Below, piece after piece: positions 6,842 through 16,026 of a DNA stretch of 64,000 nt. Both the position numbers and the translations under genes were made by a program. The DNA is from Marivita sp046592965 (GTDB lineage Bacteria > Pseudomonadota > Alphaproteobacteria > Rhodobacterales > Rhodobacteraceae), in assembly GCF_046592965.1 (NCBI RefSeq), contig NZ_JBISBV010000001.1, forward strand, positions 62,001 through 126,000, written 5' to 3'. The notes beneath the pieces were generated by a model. It saw only the letters and a program-made list of their open reading frames with translations. It searched no databases and was not told where the DNA came from. Within the stretch, counting starts at the first letter, position 1. The number at the start of each line of letters is the position of its first letter.

Positions 6842-7567
6842 ATGGCACGTGTAGCCCTAGTCACTGGCGGCAGCCGAGGTATCGGTGAAGCCATTTCAAA
6901 AGCGCTCAAGGCCGAAGGCTATGAGGTCGCGGCGACCTATGCTGGCAATGACGAGGCCGCCGCAAAGTTCACCGACGAAACCGGGATCAAGACCTACAAG
7001 TGGAACGTCGCTGATTACGATGCGTCCAAAGAGGGTATCGCCAAGGTCGAAGCCGATCTGGGGCCGATCGACGTTGTCGTTGCGAATGCCGGCATCACCC
7101 GCGATGCGCCGTTCCACAAGATGACTCCCGAAGCTTGGAAAGAGGTGATCGACACGAACCTGACCGGTGTCTTCAACACCATTCATCCGATCTGGCCGGG
7201 AATGCGTGAACGCAAGTTTGGCCGCGTTATCGTGATTTCGTCAATCAACGGTCAGAAGGGGCAATTCGGTCAGGTCAACTATGCCGCGACCAAGGCCGGC
7301 GATCTGGGCATCATCAAATCGCTGGCGCAGGAAGGCGCGCGTGCTGGCATCACCGCGAACGCGATCTGCCCGGGCTACATCGGCACTGAAATGGTGCGCG
7401 CGATTCCCGAGGAAGTTCTGAACTCCAAGATCATCCCGCAAATCCCCGCCGGGCGTTTGGGCGAACCGGAAGAAATCGCGCGCTGCGTCACCTTCCTGGC
7501 CTCGGACGATGCAGGGTTTATCAACGGCTCGACGATTTCCGCCAACGGCGCGCAGTTTTTCGTCTGA
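6842..7567 (+). CDS. phbB: Acetoacetyl-CoA reductase
   Basis: This is the NADPH-dependent short-chain dehydrogenase that reduces acetoacetyl-CoA to (R)-3-hydroxybutyryl-CoA, the substrate of PHB synthase. The 241 aa contain the cofactor motif GGSRGIG, the structural NAG motif and the catalytic Ser-Tyr-Lys set (VISSINGQ, then NYAATKAG). A good GAGAGGAGAG Shine-Dalgarno stretch precedes the ATG. The PHB synthase itself is not in this window. Confidence 0.96.
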   Translation: MARVALVTGGSRGIGEAISKALKAEGYEVAATYAGNDEAAAKFTDETGIKTYKWNVADYDASKEGIAKVEADLGPIDVVVANAGITRDAPFHKMTPEAWKEVIDTNLTGVFNTIHPIWPGMRERKFGRVIVISSINGQKGQFGQVNYAATKAGDLGIIKSLAQEGARAGITANAICPGYIGTEMVRAIPEEVLNSKIIPQIPAGRLGEPEEIARCVTFLASDDAGFINGSTISANGAQFFV

Positions 7568-7576
7568 ACCATACAC

Positions 7577-7602
7577 AAAGGCCCGCGCTGAAGCGGGCCT
7601 TT
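7577..7602 (+). terminator. Rho-independent terminator of phbB
   Basis: The 10-bp stem AAAGGCCCGC / GCGGGCCTTT has a 6-nt loop and is followed by a short, interrupted T-rich stretch. Confidence 0.8.
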
Positions 7603-7646
7603 CCTTTAGTGCTGGCCCTCAAGGGCGGATGCGCGATCAAAAGATA

Positions 7647-7669
7647 AAGCCCGGGACTGGCCCGGGCTT
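7647..7669 (-). terminator. Hairpin terminator of the DUF465 gene
   Basis: The perfect 9-bp stem AAGCCCGGG / CCCGGGCTT has a 5-nt loop and lies 7 bp past the stop codon of the minus-strand gene. A T-rich stretch (TATCTTTT) follows in that direction. Confidence 0.75.
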
Positions 7670-7676
7670 GTCTCGA

Positions 7677-7838
7677 TCAAGAGAGACGTTCGATTTCTTC
7701 CTTGAGCCGGAGCTTCTGTTTCTTCAGCTCTGCAATCGCAAGGTCATCGGTTCCTGGCGCGCGTTGCGCCTGTTCAACTTTGTCAGACAGGGTTCGGTGC
7801 TTTCGCTTCAATTCCTGAAGGTGTGAAGTCAAACTCAT
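7677..7838 (-). CDS. YdcH family protein (DUF465)
   Basis: This 53-aa protein is predicted to be almost entirely helical: it starts MSLTSHLQELKRKH and ends in a charged heptad-like stretch (ELKKQKLRLKEEIERLS), the DUF465/YdcH signature. GGAGG lies 5 nt before the ATG, and a hairpin follows the stop. The family is widespread in proteobacteria and its function is not established. Confidence 0.85.
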   Translation of the reverse strand: MSLTSHLQELKRKHRTLSDKVEQAQRAPGTDDLAIAELKKQKLRLKEEIERLS

Positions 7839-7925
7839 AAGTTCCTCCTGATGCCAATTGAACCCTCAGTCCACCACAGATTTTCGGTTCTGTCACGCGG
7901 CATCGGCACGATTGGTCAATTCCTG

Positions 7926-8726
7926 CTAACTCTGCCTCGATTGGTTGCGCCTGTTTCCAGGAAACGGCAACGATTCACCGCGTCGCAATACATTGGAAAC
8001 CAATTCGGTGTACGAATCACCGTCTGCTTCATGCCGATCACCCCGATGCAGAACCAAAGGGGGGTGCGCGACAAATGCAGCGCGCCGCCCCTTGCGTCCG
8101 CGTACCAGGACAAGCCGTGCGGGCTGCTGCGCTCTGGCTTGGATGGGCCAGAGTTCCAGTGCACCAAGACAGGCGTAAAACGCGCTCATCAATTCCGGCA
8201 GGCGCTCTGCCCGTTGGATAAATGTGGCTGTACCCCCCGGTTCCAACCGCTTTGAGGCGACGGACACCCATTTGGCAAGCGGCAGTTCGCCCGATCTTGA
8301 AACCGCTCGGTCAGGCGCGGTCGGAGGCAGGGCGCGACGCGTCTCGAAATAAGGCGGGTTGGCAATGATATGCGCATACCGACGGGCCTTTATGGCTGGC
8401 GGCAGGTCGGTGATGTCGGCGCAATGAATTTGCCCGTTCAACCCGTTATCCGTCAGGTTGCGTTGCGCCAATTCCGCATATGCGGGCTGCATTTCGATTC
8501 CGGTACATTCAATTCCGGTGACACGCCCCGCAAGACAGGCCAGCGCGGCACCACCGCCGCATCCGAGATCCAGAACGCTGTCGCCTTCGGATGCAGGCAC
8601 CGAAGCGGCGAGCAACACCGGATCAAGACCGGCGCGATATCCGCGCTTTGGTTGCCACAGGCGGACAATTCCGCCAAGAAAATCATCGCGCGTCAGCTCA
8701 TCTGGGCCAAACGGCTCAATCCTCAA
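7926..8726 (-). CDS. Class I SAM-dependent methyltransferase, tRNA1(Val) adenine-N6 type
   Basis: The 266-aa protein has SAM motif I (LDLGCGGGAA) and the amino-methyltransferase motif NPPYF of enzymes that methylate adenine N6. Family members modify A37 of tRNA1(Val) (TrmN6/YfiC group). The N-terminal FLGGIVRLWQPKRGYRAG stretch is typical of this alphaproteobacterial subgroup. Its start lies inside the end of the DUF2007 gene (11-bp overlap), so translation is probably coupled. The exact RNA target is inferred from the family. Confidence 0.85.
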   Translation of the reverse strand: MRIEPFGPDELTRDDFLGGIVRLWQPKRGYRAGLDPVLLAASVPASEGDSVLDLGCGGGAALACLAGRVTGIECTGIEMQPAYAELAQRNLTDNGLNGQIHCADITDLPPAIKARRYAHIIANPPYFETRRALPPTAPDRAVSRSGELPLAKWVSVASKRLEPGGTATFIQRAERLPELMSAFYACLGALELWPIQARAQQPARLVLVRGRKGRRAAFVAHPPLVLHRGDRHEADGDSYTELVSNVLRRGESLPFPGNRRNQSRQS

Positions 8727-8931
8727 ACGTCACCCCGTATTCGCGCAAGACGCGCCGCGCGGCGTCAACGTCGCCTCGTCGTACCATGAGACGCCGCGGC
8801 AAAATCCCGATAGACCCTTCCAGAACGCTCATGTTTACGTCTAATTCAAAGCTGTCTATACCCTCGTCCTCAAGCACGGCACGGGCGAGCGGTATCAGCG
8901 TGATGTCATTGGTACGTAACAGCTCTTCCAT
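8716..8931 (-). CDS. DUF2007 domain protein (putative signal-transducing protein)
   Basis: This protein of about 71 aa matches DUF2007: MEELLRTNDITLI at the start and SVLEGSIGILPRRLMV in the middle, with a C-terminal helix. The fold is ACT-like and the function is unknown. An in-frame ATG at 8937 would add two residues; neither start has a clear ribosome-binding site. It is the first gene of a two-gene unit with the methyltransferase and is divergent from the polyprenyl synthase. Confidence 0.8.
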   Translation of the reverse strand: MEELLRTNDITLIPLARAVLEDEGIDSFELDVNMSVLEGSIGILPRRLMVRRGDVDAARRVLREYGVTFED

Positions 8932-8987
8932 GACCATGATGTATGAACACCCGGCCCGCTTTGTCGAGCCTTCCCGAAGGAATGGTG

Positions 8988-9986
8988 ATGAGTTTGGATA
9001 AACCTGCCGTCAAACCGCATGATCGTCTGGCCTCTCTTCTGGAAGAGGACATGGCACAGGTGAACGCGCTGATCGCCAAACGCATGGCCTCTGAACACGC
9101 GCCGCGGATTCCCGAAGTGACGGCGCATCTGGTCGATGCCGGCGGCAAACGGTTGCGTCCGATGCTGACTTTGGCGGCTGCGAAAATGTGTGGTTATGTC
9201 GGTGACGATCATATCAAACTGGCCGCAACGGTCGAATTCATCCATACCGCCACCTTGCTGCATGACGATGTGGTGGATGAAAGCGAAAAACGGCGCGGCC
9301 GTCCAACAGCGAACCTTCTTTGGGACAACAAATCAAGTGTTCTGGTGGGCGATTACCTGTTTGCCCGGTCCTTCCAGTTGATGGTCGAAACCGGCAGTTT
9401 GCGGGTGCTCGACATCTTGTCCAACGCGGCGGCCACCATTGCGGAAGGTGAGGTTTTGCAATTGTCCGCCGCGCAAGATCTGCGCACGACCGAAGCGGTC
9501 TATTTGCAGGTCGTGCGCGGCAAGACAGCCGCGTTGTTCTCTGCCGCGACCCAGGTGGGTGGGGTGATCGCAGGCAAGGACGAAGCGCAGATCAAGGCGT
9601 TGTTCGACTATGGCGACGCGTTGGGCATTGCGTTTCAGATCGTTGACGACCTGTTGGACTATTGGGGCTCGGACGCGACCGGCAAAAACGTCGGCGACGA
9701 TTTCCGGGAACGCAAGCTTACGATGCCGGTCATCAAGGCCGTGGCAAAGGCCGATCCTGAGGAGCGCGCATTCTGGGCGCGGACCATTGAAAAAGGGCGC
9801 CAGAGCGACGGAGATCTGGAAAACGCCGTCGCCTTGATGAACAAGCACGGCACGCTGGAGGCAACCCGCGGCGAGGCGAATGACTGGATCGCCAAGGCCA
9901 AAGACGCGCTGGCCACGCTTCCAGACCACCCGATCCGCGACTTGCTCGACGAGCTTGCCGACTACGTGGTGGCGCGCGTCAACTGA
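8988..9986 (+). CDS. ispB: Trans-polyprenyl diphosphate synthase (ubiquinone side chain)
   Basis: It elongates farnesyl diphosphate with isopentenyl diphosphate to the long prenyl tail of ubiquinone; alphaproteobacteria usually make the decaprenyl form, though the sequence alone does not set chain length. The 332 aa contain the first Asp-rich motif (LLHDDVVDE) and the second (FQIVDDLLDYWG), plus GGKRLRP. GAAGGA at 8977-8982 is properly spaced for the ATG at 8988. An upstream in-frame ATG at 8943 would leave almost no space to the divergent DUF2007 gene. It converges with ispE with an 8-bp overlap. Confidence 0.92.
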   Translation: MSLDKPAVKPHDRLASLLEEDMAQVNALIAKRMASEHAPRIPEVTAHLVDAGGKRLRPMLTLAAAKMCGYVGDDHIKLAATVEFIHTATLLHDDVVDESEKRRGRPTANLLWDNKSSVLVGDYLFARSFQLMVETGSLRVLDILSNAAATIAEGEVLQLSAAQDLRTTEAVYLQVVRGKTAALFSAATQVGGVIAGKDEAQIKALFDYGDALGIAFQIVDDLLDYWGSDATGKNVGDDFRERKLTMPVIKAVAKADPEERAFWARTIEKGRQSDGDLENAVALMNKHGTLEATRGEANDWIAKAKDALATLPDHPIRDLLDELADYVVARVN

Positions 9987-10791
9987 CGCTGGCGCCGAGG
10001 GTTTGCGTCGCCCGAACCCACCAATCAGGATGATCGCTCGAAATTCGCTTTGCGGCAGATTCGGCGGCTTCCATATCGGGATAAATCCCAAAGCACGTCG
10101 ATCCCGAACCGGACATGCGCGCGATTTGCGCATCACCCAACACGTTCAGCACGCGGTCGATTTCCGGCGCAAGCTCGATCGCCGCAGGTTCGAGGTCGTT
10201 CCGCTGCTCCCCCAGCCAGCAGATCCAGTCCGCCTCCATGCCAGACGGCATATTGGTCATTGGCGGGTTGGTCTTGTTCTCAAGGACCGCGAACACATCC
10301 GCAGTCGGGAAAAAAATTCCCGGATTGATCAGCACAAGCGCGAATGGAGGAACCGACCAAAGCTGGTCAAGCTGCTCGCCGATTCCGCGCATGTGTTGCG
10401 GTCCCGGCCATAGACACACCGGCACGTCCGCACCAAGACGGGACGCCAGGTCTGGGCGCTCCAATTGTCGCAACACCGCCGCTGCATCAGACGATCCGCC
10501 GCCCAACCCGGCGCCGTGGGGAATGTTCTTCGTCAATCTGATGTCATAGACAGCGCGACACAGTTCGGCGGCCTGCCACACCAGATTCCCTGCATCCGCA
10601 GGCACGCCTTCGGCAAACGCGCCATCCACCGACAGGCTCATGGTGCTCGCCGGGGTTAATGTGAGCTTGTCCATGACATCGGCGAACACCACCAGCGAGT
10701 CGAGGACATGATACCCGTCGTCGCGTTGTCCGGTGATGTGCAGTGCAAGGTTGACCTTTGCAGGAGCTGCGGCCTCAATTGCCGTTGTCAT
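9979..10791 (-). CDS. ispE: 4-diphosphocytidyl-2-C-methyl-D-erythritol kinase
   Basis: This is the ATP-dependent kinase of the MEP isoprenoid pathway. The 270 aa begin MTTAIEAAAPAKVNLALHITG, the usual start of the family, and carry the GHMP kinase loop GLGGGSSDAA and a C-terminal MSGSGSTCFGI motif. The open frame continues upstream, but that part lies inside the TPR gene; the ATG at 10791 gives a normal-length enzyme overlapping the TPR stop by 17 bp. The co-directional overlap suggests co-expression. Confidence 0.94.
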   Translation of the reverse strand: MTTAIEAAAPAKVNLALHITGQRDDGYHVLDSLVVFADVMDKLTLTPASTMSLSVDGAFAEGVPADAGNLVWQAAELCRAVYDIRLTKNIPHGAGLGGGSSDAAAVLRQLERPDLASRLGADVPVCLWPGPQHMRGIGEQLDQLWSVPPFALVLINPGIFFPTADVFAVLENKTNPPMTNMPSGMEADWICWLGEQRNDLEPAAIELAPEIDRVLNVLGDAQIARMSGSGSTCFGIYPDMEAAESAAKRISSDHPDWWVRATQTLGASVS

Positions 10792-12502
10792 TGGCCACCT
10801 GCAAGGGCTTGGCGCCCTCGTCAGCCAGCACCTGATCCAGACCCAGCTCAAGCTTGGCTCGAATCCGGTCGGCATCAACCTCTTCGGCATTTGTGCCATA
10901 CATGGTGAACGACAGGGCCCGACGCCACTGGAAACGCGCCTCGTTTTTCCGCCCCACGGCCCAGTACACATCGCCCAGATGATCGTTCACAACCGGATCG
11001 ACGGGCATCAACTCTGTGGCCCGTTCCATGTGTCCCACAGCTTCGTCATAGCGGCCGACGCGGTACAGAACCCATCCCAGACTGTCCAGGATGTAGCCAC
11101 TGTCTGGTCGCGCAGACGCTGCGCGTTCGATCATGTCGAGCGCTTCGTCCAGTTTGATCTGCTTTTCCACCAGCGAATAGCCGAGGTAGTTGAGGACCTG
11201 CGGCTGCCCCGGGTTCAACTCAAGCGCGGTGCGGAAATCGGCCTCTGCTTCTTCCCAGCGATCCAGCCGCTCGTAACTGATGGCGCGCGCATAATGCAGG
11301 AACCATTCGCCCGATCCTTCAACCTCGACCAGATCAAGCGCCTTGGTGTAGGCGGCGACGGCCTCCTCGTAGCGTTCAAGCTGGCGCATGGTATCGCCAA
11401 GGGTCGAGTGAACAACCGGTTCATCGCCATGCGTTTTGGACAGACGCTCGAGCACTTCGACCGCAGCATCGGTTTTCCCACTGTCGCGCAACGCCGCCGC
11501 GCGGCCCAGTTCTGCGGCATGATAGGCCGGATGACTGACCGGCACATCGGCATAGGCTGCAACGGCCAATTCGGATTGGCCCAACTCGTCCAGCAACCGC
11601 GCCGTCAGGAGAATGGCGTCGACATGATCGGGGCGCAGATATTGCGCAACCCGCGTATAGAGCAGCGTGAATTCGTCATTCGCCTCGTTCGCAAGCGCTG
11701 CGGCGAGAGTATAAAACACCTCTGCGATACCATCCTGGGCACCGCGAATATGTGTGAACGGCAACGCTTCACCAGCGTTGAGCGCCTCTTCCATCTGCCG
11801 CAAACCGGGATCAAGGTCGCTGCCAAACGCACGTTCAATGAGCGCCACAGCGTCATCGTTGCGCTCCAGTTGGCTCAACACCTCGGCATGCGCCATCACG
11901 CCGCGTCGGGTCAATTGCATGCCGCCGGTTCCGGCATCTTCAAGAATCGCTGCCGCGCTTTCGAAATCGCCCACCGATGCCAAGGCCATCGCCTTGTGAT
12001 ATTGCGCGAAATTCTCCATGCCCTGCTGCTTGGCCAGGTCATCGAACTGGACAAGCGCCGCCGTCATGTCACCGATCCCCAGTTCGGACCATGCCAGCAA
12101 AAGACCGTCGATCAGCGGGCCGACCCCGCGTTCATCTTCGACTAGCGCGCGCAATTCCTGATATTTTTCGGCCTTCGCAAATTCGGCGACGAGCGCCATC
12201 TGCGCGACCTGACTGCGTTGACCGTCTGCAACGATCTTGCCCGCGAGAGTTGCCGCACGCGGCAGATTGCCAAGAGAAATTTCCGCCAGTGCCGCGCGCT
12301 CGAGAACCATCGGATTGTCGGGATCATGCATCACAGCCTGGCCGTAATGCTTGGCTGCGGCCTGAATGTCACCGTCAAAGCTGGCTTGCCGGCCGGCAAG
12401 GTAATCGCCCGACAGAGTGCTGGCGGCGGTCCCGTTCGGCCCCATAAGGCAAAGCATCAGCGCCGCAGGGCCAAGTAGCCGCATAACACGCGAATGCATC
12501 AT
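10775..12502 (-). CDS. Exported tetratricopeptide-repeat protein
   Basis: The 575-aa protein has an N-terminal signal sequence (MMHSRVMRLLGPAALMLCLM) and at least eight TPR units, clearest in the C-terminal half (for example LNYLGYSLVEKQIKLDEAL and DSLGWVLYRVGRYDEAV). TPRs act as protein-binding scaffolds, so a periplasmic or envelope scaffold is likely; the partner is unknown. AGGAG lies 6 nt before the ATG at 12502, which decides the start. It is followed by ispE, and this pairing is common in related genomes. Confidence 0.85.
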   Translation of the reverse strand: MMHSRVMRLLGPAALMLCLMGPNGTAASTLSGDYLAGRQASFDGDIQAAAKHYGQAVMHDPDNPMVLERAALAEISLGNLPRAATLAGKIVADGQRSQVAQMALVAEFAKAEKYQELRALVEDERGVGPLIDGLLLAWSELGIGDMTAALVQFDDLAKQQGMENFAQYHKAMALASVGDFESAAAILEDAGTGGMQLTRRGVMAHAEVLSQLERNDDAVALIERAFGSDLDPGLRQMEEALNAGEALPFTHIRGAQDGIAEVFYTLAAALANEANDEFTLLYTRVAQYLRPDHVDAILLTARLLDELGQSELAVAAYADVPVSHPAYHAAELGRAAALRDSGKTDAAVEVLERLSKTHGDEPVVHSTLGDTMRQLERYEEAVAAYTKALDLVEVEGSGEWFLHYARAISYERLDRWEEAEADFRTALELNPGQPQVLNYLGYSLVEKQIKLDEALDMIERAASARPDSGYILDSLGWVLYRVGRYDEAVGHMERATELMPVDPVVNDHLGDVYWAVGRKNEARFQWRRALSFTMYGTNAEEVDADRIRAKLELGLDQVLADEGAKPLQVANDNGN

Positions 12503-12600
12503 GATAATCTCCTGAAACGGCAAATTCCGCAAAGCCTAGCGTGCGCCCCGGTCACGCGCAACCGAAGCGACAGGCCGGGCGAGTGCCCGACCCTGAAAAT

Positions 12601-14250
12601 CTACATATTCGGATAGTTCGGACCGTCCCCGCCTTGTGGAACCGTCCATTCGATATTCTGGCTCGGGTCCTTGATATCGCAGGTTTTACAGTGAACGCAG
12701 TTCTGGAAATTGATCACGAACTTGTCGCTTCCATCCTCGGACTTCACAAATTCGTAAACCCCTGCCGGACAGTACCTTTGCGACAGACCGGCGTATTTCG
12801 GCAGGTTCACCGCTACAGGTATCGCGGGATCCTTCAACTTGAGGTGCGACGGTTGGCTTTCGGCATGGTTGGTGGCGGCAAACGACACGTTTGTCAGGCG
12901 GTCAAACGACAGTTTCCCGTCAGGCTTGGGATAATCGATCGGCTTGAAATCAGCCGCCTCTCCGGTGGCGTCGGCGTCGGTTGCACCGTGACCCAGCGTG
13001 CCAAGCAGGGAAAAGCCCAGCGTGTTGGTCCACATGTCAAACCCGCCCAAAACAAGCGACGCCGCAAGCCCGCGCTTTGACCACAATGGTTTGACATTGC
13101 GAACCTTTTTGAGATCCTGGCCGATGGCGCCATCGCGCACTTCGGTCTCATAGTCGGACAACTCATCCGACGCGCGACCGGCCTTGATGGCCGCATATGC
13201 GGCTTCGGCCGCGGCCTTGCCCGACAGCATCGCGTTGTGGTTGCCCTTGATGCGCGGCACGTTCACCATTCCGACCGAACAGCCCAACAGCGCCACACCC
13301 GGCGCCACCATCTTGGGCATCGACTGGTATCCGCCCTCGCTCAGCGCGCGCGCGCCGTAAGCCACGCGCTTTGCGCCTTTCAGCAAGTCCGCAACCAAGG
13401 GATGATGCTTGAATCGCTGAAATTCCATGTAAGGATAGAGATACGGGTTCTTGTAGTTCAGGTGCACCACAAACCCGACATAAACCTGATTGTTGTCAAG
13501 ATGGTAGATGAATGATCCACCGCCGGCATTGCTGCCAAGCGGCCACCCCATCGTGTGCGTCACCGAACCTGGACGGTGCTTGTCCGGGTCGACCTCCCAG
13601 ATTTCCTTCATGCCCAGGCCGTATTTCTGCGGCTCCTTGCCCGCCGACAGATCGAACTTTGCGATCACCTCTTTCGACAGGCTGCCGCGCACGCCTTCGC
13701 CAAGGAACACGTACTTGCCATGCAGCTCCATACCGGGTTCGTATCCCGGACCGGGGGTACCGTCGGGGTTCTTGCCAAATTCCCCGGCGACCACACCCTT
13801 GACGCTGCCATCATCGCCATACACCAACTCCGAACACGCCATGCCAGGGAATACCTCGACACCAAGTTCTTCGGCCTGCTCGGCCATCCAGCGACAGACG
13901 TTGCCCATCGACACGATGTAATTGCCGTGATTGTTCATCAGCGGCGGCATCGGGAAGTTCGGCACGCGCACCTTGCCCGCTTCGCCCAACAGGTAGAAAT
14001 TGTCGTCCTTGACGGGCACATTCAGCGGCGCACCCCTGTCTTTCCAATCCGGAATCAACGCATCAAGCCCGATCGGATCAAGCACCGCGCCCGACAGGAT
14101 ATGCGCCCCCACTTCAGAGCCTTTTTCAAGCACGACCACATCAAGATCGCGATCAAGCTGTTTCAACCGGATCGCCGCCGACAAACCTGCGGGGCCTGCT
14201 CCTACGATCACGACATCGTATTCCATCGCTTCGCGTGTATGTTCGCTCAT
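12601..14250 (-). CDS. Electron transfer flavoprotein-ubiquinone oxidoreductase
   Basis: It passes electrons from ETF (reduced by acyl-CoA and amine dehydrogenases) to ubiquinone at the inner membrane. The 549 aa show an N-terminal FAD fold (DVVIVGAGPAGLSAAIRL), the flavin-domain segment GSVTHTMGWPL, and a C-terminal ferredoxin-like 4Fe-4S site (YCPAGVYEF, then NCVHCKTCDIKDP). The start was set at MSEHTREAMEYDV with AAGGAAA upstream; the open frame beyond it is not supported by the family. The ETF subunits themselves are not in the window. Confidence 0.95.
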   Translation of the reverse strand: MSEHTREAMEYDVVIVGAGPAGLSAAIRLKQLDRDLDVVVLEKGSEVGAHILSGAVLDPIGLDALIPDWKDRGAPLNVPVKDDNFYLLGEAGKVRVPNFPMPPLMNNHGNYIVSMGNVCRWMAEQAEELGVEVFPGMACSELVYGDDGSVKGVVAGEFGKNPDGTPGPGYEPGMELHGKYVFLGEGVRGSLSKEVIAKFDLSAGKEPQKYGLGMKEIWEVDPDKHRPGSVTHTMGWPLGSNAGGGSFIYHLDNNQVYVGFVVHLNYKNPYLYPYMEFQRFKHHPLVADLLKGAKRVAYGARALSEGGYQSMPKMVAPGVALLGCSVGMVNVPRIKGNHNAMLSGKAAAEAAYAAIKAGRASDELSDYETEVRDGAIGQDLKKVRNVKPLWSKRGLAASLVLGGFDMWTNTLGFSLLGTLGHGATDADATGEAADFKPIDYPKPDGKLSFDRLTNVSFAATNHAESQPSHLKLKDPAIPVAVNLPKYAGLSQRYCPAGVYEFVKSEDGSDKFVINFQNCVHCKTCDIKDPSQNIEWTVPQGGDGPNYPNM

Positions 14251-14523
14251 CTGTCGCACTTTCCTTGAAATTCGCATGTCGGCACTTTGACCGCTGACGT
14301 ACCTCTTGCGCCACTTTCGGTCAATTGTGACACGGCGTTGCATGCCTGTTTTCGCTGGAATCGCTGCATTTTCGTGCGCCAGAACCTGTCTATGGCGTCC
14401 AATCCCCCTTGCGTTTCCGCAATCGCTCGGGTCACTCTTGTACCAACGCAAGTGACATGATTAGACCGCGCCGAAGAAACGGTGCCAGAGCATCTGCTCT
14501 GCCGATGAAAAGGGACCGCTCCC

Positions 14524-14994
14524 ATGGAAAAACTACCGATGACCCGTGCGGGGCATTCCGCGCTCGAAACCGAGTTGAAGACGCTCAAGTCGATCGAACG
14601 TCCCGCCGTGATCAAGGCCATCGCAGAGGCGCGCGAACTGGGCGATCTCAAGGAAAACGCTGAATATCATTCCGCCCGTGAAAAACAGGGTTTCATCGAA
14701 GGCCGCATCAAGGAGCTGGAAGGCGTGCTGGGCCTTGTCGAGGTGATTGATCCCAAAAAACTGTCCGGCCCGATCAAATTCGGCGCGACCGTGACTCTGG
14801 TTGATGAGGATACCGACGAAGAAAAAACCTGGCAAATCGTCGGCGAGCATGAGGCCAGCATCGAAAAGGGTCTTTTGAACATCAAATCGCCCATCGCCCG
14901 TGCCCTTATCGGCAAAGAAGAGGGCGACAGTGTCGAGGTGCGCACGCCCGGCGGTGAAAAATCCTATGAAGTGCTGAAAATCCAATATATCTAA
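14524..14994 (+). CDS. greA: Transcription elongation factor GreA
   Basis: GreA binds the RNA polymerase secondary channel and rescues backtracked complexes by stimulating transcript cleavage. The 156 aa show the N-terminal coiled coil (GHSALETELKTLKSIERP) with the acidic tip region (ARELGDLKENAEYHSARE) and the C-terminal FKBP-like domain (VRTPGGEKSYEVL). The start has AGGGA upstream. The 273-bp space to the divergent ETF-QO gene must hold both promoters; no strong consensus box stands out there. Confidence 0.97.
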   Translation: MEKLPMTRAGHSALETELKTLKSIERPAVIKAIAEARELGDLKENAEYHSAREKQGFIEGRIKELEGVLGLVEVIDPKKLSGPIKFGATVTLVDEDTDEEKTWQIVGEHEASIEKGLLNIKSPIARALIGKEEGDSVEVRTPGGEKSYEVLKIQYI

Positions 14995-15010
14995 TGGGTC
15001 GGACCCAGCC

Positions 15011-16018
15011 ATGACACAGCCACCAGACGCACGCCCCGGAGTGACCGCCAGACTCAGCCGTTCATCCGATGACATCGGTGGGCTGAGCGGCATCGAACTG
15101 ACTGCGGCCGCGCTCAGCGTCATCTGGCTGATCATTTCGGCGGTTTTCTTTTTGTTCGCCGACAATGACGGCACCGACGGATTGCGGTTTCTGCTGGTGA
15201 TGATGGTGGTGTTCTTCCCCGTCGGCATGATCTGGGTCGCTGCGGTGGGGGCGCGGTCTTCGCGTATCCTGCGCGAGGAAAGCACGCGCCTGCAAACAGC
15301 GATCGATGCGATCCGTCACGCCTATATCACGCAAAATCAGGCGGGTGGCCGCGATCAGCAACCGCATCCGTCGATCGTCAAAAAACTTGACGAGATTTCC
15401 GAAGCGCAGAAAAAAGCCGAAACGACGCTGGCAATGTTCACCTCGACCCGTGCGGCTCAAATCGCGGTGCACGCCGCCGCTCCGGAACCGGAATCCGGTG
15501 ACCAGCCGGTTCTGGCGCTTGGCACGCCAGCCGAGGCGTTGCAGCCACCCTTGTCCACCTCCGATTTCATCCGTGCGCTACATTTTCCAGAAACTGCCGA
15601 AGATCAGGAAGGTTTTGCCGCCCTGCGTCGCGCGCTCAAGGATCGCCCGTCCGCGCAGCTGGTGCAGGCAGCCCAGGATGTGCTGACCCTGCTCAGCCAG
15701 GACGGCATCTACATGGATGATCTGCGCCCGGACATGGCCCGCCCCGAATTGTGGCGCCGCTTTGCCAAGGGCGAACGCGGACGCACCATTGCCGCCTTGG
15801 GTGGCGTGCGCGACCGGTCGTCCCTTGCTCTCGCCGCGGGGCGGATGAAACAAGACCCGATCTTCCGCGACGCCGCCCACCACTTCTTGCGCCTCTTCGA
15901 CAAGGGTTTCGCCCGGTTCGAGGAAACCGCAAGCGATGCAGAAATATCTGAACTTGCAGGCACCCGCACCGCGCGCGCCTTCATGTTGCTGGGCCGGGTA
16001 ACGGGCACGTTTGACTGA
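15011..16018 (+). CDS. Conserved membrane protein of unknown function
   Basis: The 335 aa have two adjacent transmembrane segments near the N-terminus (about residues 29-51 and 60-80, AALSVIWLIISAVFFLF and FLLVMMVVFFPVGMIWVAA). A charged helical stretch and a largely helical cytoplasmic C-terminal region follow (about residues 170-335). No catalytic motif was recognised. The start is 16 bp after greA, so the two may be co-transcribed. The layout of a two-helix anchor plus soluble domain is seen in uncharacterised Rhodobacterales proteins. Confidence 0.75.
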   Translation: MTQPPDARPGVTARLSRSSDDIGGLSGIELTAAALSVIWLIISAVFFLFADNDGTDGLRFLLVMMVVFFPVGMIWVAAVGARSSRILREESTRLQTAIDAIRHAYITQNQAGGRDQQPHPSIVKKLDEISEAQKKAETTLAMFTSTRAAQIAVHAAAPEPESGDQPVLALGTPAEALQPPLSTSDFIRALHFPETAEDQEGFAALRRALKDRPSAQLVQAAQDVLTLLSQDGIYMDDLRPDMARPELWRRFAKGERGRTIAALGGVRDRSSLALAAGRMKQDPIFRDAAHHFLRLFDKGFARFEETASDAEISELAGTRTARAFMLLGRVTGTFD

Positions 16019-16026
16019 TCGCGTCG

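Noticed and set aside
10733..12145. Plus-strand open frame of 470 codons opposite the TPR gene
   Set aside because: No family motif, and the TPR repeats on the other strand explain the open frame.
12560..12600. GC-rich hairpin after the ETF-QO stop
   Set aside because: The stem is only 7 bp with a wobble and there is no T-tract, so a terminator call is not supported.
14251..14523. Promoter boxes in the ETF-QO/greA gap
   Set aside because: TTGACC and TTGTAC hexamers are present, but the matching -10 boxes are poor, so no promoter was annotated.
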